This document shows, in pieces, positions 5,109 to 6,485 of a DNA stretch of 6,485 nt. The position numbers and the translations under genes were made by a program. Below the pieces are notes generated by a model, which was not told the origin of the DNA, searched no databases, and saw nothing but the letters and a program-made list of their open reading frames with translations. This DNA is from Ignavibacteriota bacterium (GTDB lineage: Bacteria > Bacteroidota > Ignavibacteria > Palsa-1295), in the NCBI GenBank assembly GCA_025357895.1, contig JANYLL010000124.1:1-6485 (forward strand). The letters are read 5' to 3'. Each line of letters starts with the position of its first letter. Positions within the stretch are counted from its first letter, which is position 1.

Positions 5109-6485
5109 TTACTTAAAAAAATATCCTGCTGCATCAGTAAGCAATCCCGGCATGAGTCCGAGAATTACAAGAGCCACGGATGCCAGCCCTATTGCAAAAT
5201 ATGAAATACTATTTTCTTTCACAGGAATTAACGTTTCTTCACGAACAGGCTCGCGGAAATACATTAAAACGATGATGCGAAGATAAAAATAACTGGCGAT
5301 GATGCTTGAGACAACTCCGACGATGGCAAGCCACGTCATGCCTGCATTGATTGCAGCAAGAAAGAGATAATACTTTCCGAAAAATCCTGCGAAGGGCGGA
5401 ATACCCGCAAGCGAAAGCATAATGATCGAAAGCAAGAATGCTGCCCAAGGTCTGCGCTTGCTGAGTCCGATATAATCATTCAGCTCTAATCCCGTGCCCG
5501 TTTCTTTTTCAAGCATTGCAACAATTCCGAATGCGGCGATCTGCATGATAAGATAGACTGCCGCATAAATTCCGACACCGGCGGCTCCGCTTAAATTAAG
5601 GGCGGCAACTCCGATAAGTAAATATCCGGCATGTGCTGTGCTTGAATATGCAAGCATACGCTTGATCTTTGTCTGCGCGATCGCAACAATATTTCCATAG
5701 AGCATTGAGCAAGCTGCAAGCACTGCAACGATGATCTGAATTTTTTCTGTTCCGCCAGCAAGAACACTTCGCGGAATCGAACTGAAAACAAGAATAAGCG
5801 CGCTGAATGCCGCAGCTTTTCCGGCAGTTGACATATACCCGGAAACAACCGTCGGCGCACCTTCATAAACATCAGGAGCCCATTGATGAAATGGAAATGC
5901 CGCAACCTTAAATGCAAATCCGACGATGAGCAAGATCAGCCCCAGCATCAGTATCGGACCGGAAATACTTGCGGAATGCAAACCACTCATCGCCACTAAA
6001 TTCATCGTCCCTAAACTTCCGTAAATAAGCGCAATACCGTAAAGAAAAAAACCTGTTGCAAATGCACCAAGCAAAAAATATTTCAATGCAGCTTCATTCG
6101 ATTCTTCTTTCTTGCGGAAAATTCCTGTGAGGATATAAAATGAGATGGACATCGTCTCTAATCCTAAAAACGTAACGAGAAGATCGGCACCTGATGCCAT
6201 CATCACCATTCCGGCTGCAGCAAAAAGTATAAGCGCACAAAACTCGCCAATAAGAACCTCTTCTTCTTTTAAATATTCTTCAGCTAAGAGTGCAGTTAGT
6301 ATCGTCGCAGCACAAAAGATAATCGTGAAAAAATTTGAATAACCGTTATTAAAGAAAAGTCCTCCGAATGCTACGACTGAAACTCCGGTCATATTTATTC
6401 CGGCAAATACTGCCGATGCAGATGCTCCCAAGATCGTAAGATAAAGTGGAACGCGGGATGGCGTTTTTTCGAACGCATCCCAGAG
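5109..6485 (-). CDS. nuoN: NADH-quinone oxidoreductase (complex I) subunit N, N-terminus beyond window
   Basis: NuoN is one of the antiporter-like, proton-pumping membrane subunits of respiratory complex I. The frame is open to the window edge (first visible residues LWDAFEKTPSRV), giving 458 residues. By comparison with E. coli NuoN (485) only about the first two dozen residues should be missing. The TTG at 6431 is internal and not the start. About thirteen membrane segments are visible. Key charged residues are all kept, numbering from the first visible residue: Glu81 (IGEFCALI), Glu110 (FLGLETMS), Lys135 (AALKYFLL), Lys193 and His200 (FKVAAFPFHQW), Lys223 (STAGKAAAF) and Lys371 (GFFGKYYL). 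The spacings Glu110-Lys135, Lys193-Lys223 and Lys223-Lys371 match E. coli Glu133, Lys158, Lys217, Lys247 and Lys395 as I recall them. APDVYEGAPT and QTKIKRMLAYSS are further family marks. In most nuo operons nuoN is last, so other nuo genes probably lie upstream, off the right edge. Confidence 0.96.
   Translation of the reverse strand, partial: LWDAFEKTPSRVPLYLTILGASASAVFAGINMTGVSVVAFGGLFFNNGYSNFFTIIFCAATILTALLAEEYLKEEEVLIGEFCALILFAAAGMVMMASGADLLVTFLGLETMSISFYILTGIFRKKEESNEAALKYFLLGAFATGFFLYGIALIYGSLGTMNLVAMSGLHSASISGPILMLGLILLIVGFAFKVAAFPFHQWAPDVYEGAPTVVSGYMSTAGKAAAFSALILVFSSIPRSVLAGGTEKIQIIVAVLAACSMLYGNIVAIAQTKIKRMLAYSSTAHAGYLLIGVAALNLSGAAGVGIYAAVYLIMQIAAFGIVAMLEKETGTGLELNDYIGLSKRRPWAAFLLSIIMLSLAGIPPFAGFFGKYYLFLAAINAGMTWLAIVGVVSSIIASYFYLRIIVLMYFREPVREETLIPVKENSISYFAIGLASVALVILGLMPGLLTDAAGYFFK

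Noticed and set aside
5062..5286. Plus-strand open frame starting in the palindromic repeat
   Set aside because: Its first part is the GLKPCAY peptide of the repeat and the rest is antisense to the nuoN C-terminus.
5591..5917. Second minus-strand frame of 108 codons inside nuoN
   Set aside because: It is wholly contained in nuoN in another frame; its His/Arg/Leu-rich composition is typical of an out-of-frame membrane protein.

Overview
The window is 6485 bases of ordinary, densely packed bacterial chromosome. Every supported gene is on the minus strand, so the biological reading order runs from high to low coordinates. No gene is named beyond what its sequence shows. The gene mix suggests the Bacteroidota/Ignavibacteriota/Kapabacteria side of the FCB group: a WDPRET-type CcmC/CcsA, a 41-residue CcmD-family peptide, a cupredoxin-like secreted protein of a kind I associate with those lineages, mostly weak ribosome binding sites and moderate-to-low GC. 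This placement is an inference; there is no rRNA or marker gene to fix it.

Layout in transcription order: (1) 6485-5109, complex I subunit NuoN, missing only its first few residues; (2) 5009-3432, the two-domain NAD(P)H-hydrate repair enzyme Nnr (epimerase plus dehydratase); (3) 3432-2557, a class I SAM-dependent methyltransferase of unknown substrate, joined to nnr by a TAATG stop/start overlap with a good GGAG site; (4) 2553-1894, heme exporter membrane subunit CcmB; (5) 1829-870, a CcmC/CcsA-family heme-handling protein with an enlarged first periplasmic loop; (6) 843-718, a tiny CcmD-family protein; (7) after a 131-base gap with a candidate promoter, 586-1, the N-terminal 195 residues of a secreted protein. 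That last protein has a signal peptide, a plastocyanin-like domain that has lost three of its four copper ligands, and the start of what may be an IgGFc-binding-like beta domain.

Genes 1-6 are probably one transcriptional unit or two overlapping ones. They share a theme of electron transport: NADH oxidation by complex I, repair of damaged NAD(P)H, and cytochrome c maturation. The ATPase partner CcmA and the heme chaperone CcmE are not in the window.

Three gene junctions carry repeat-like DNA of different kinds. These are a long imperfect palindrome between nuoN and nnr (5024-5098), a 48-base element with TGTCATTGC/GCAATGACA ends between ccmB and ccmC (1839-1886), and a TAGTC(G/A)TTAG direct-repeat cluster between ccmC and ccmD (850-880). 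The first two overlap the longest possible reading frames and create misleading upstream ATG starts. I found no tRNA, rRNA, CRISPR array, transposase gene or riboswitch. I saw no sign of a wholly new multi-gene system; the most unusual object is the ligand-depleted cupredoxin protein at the left edge.
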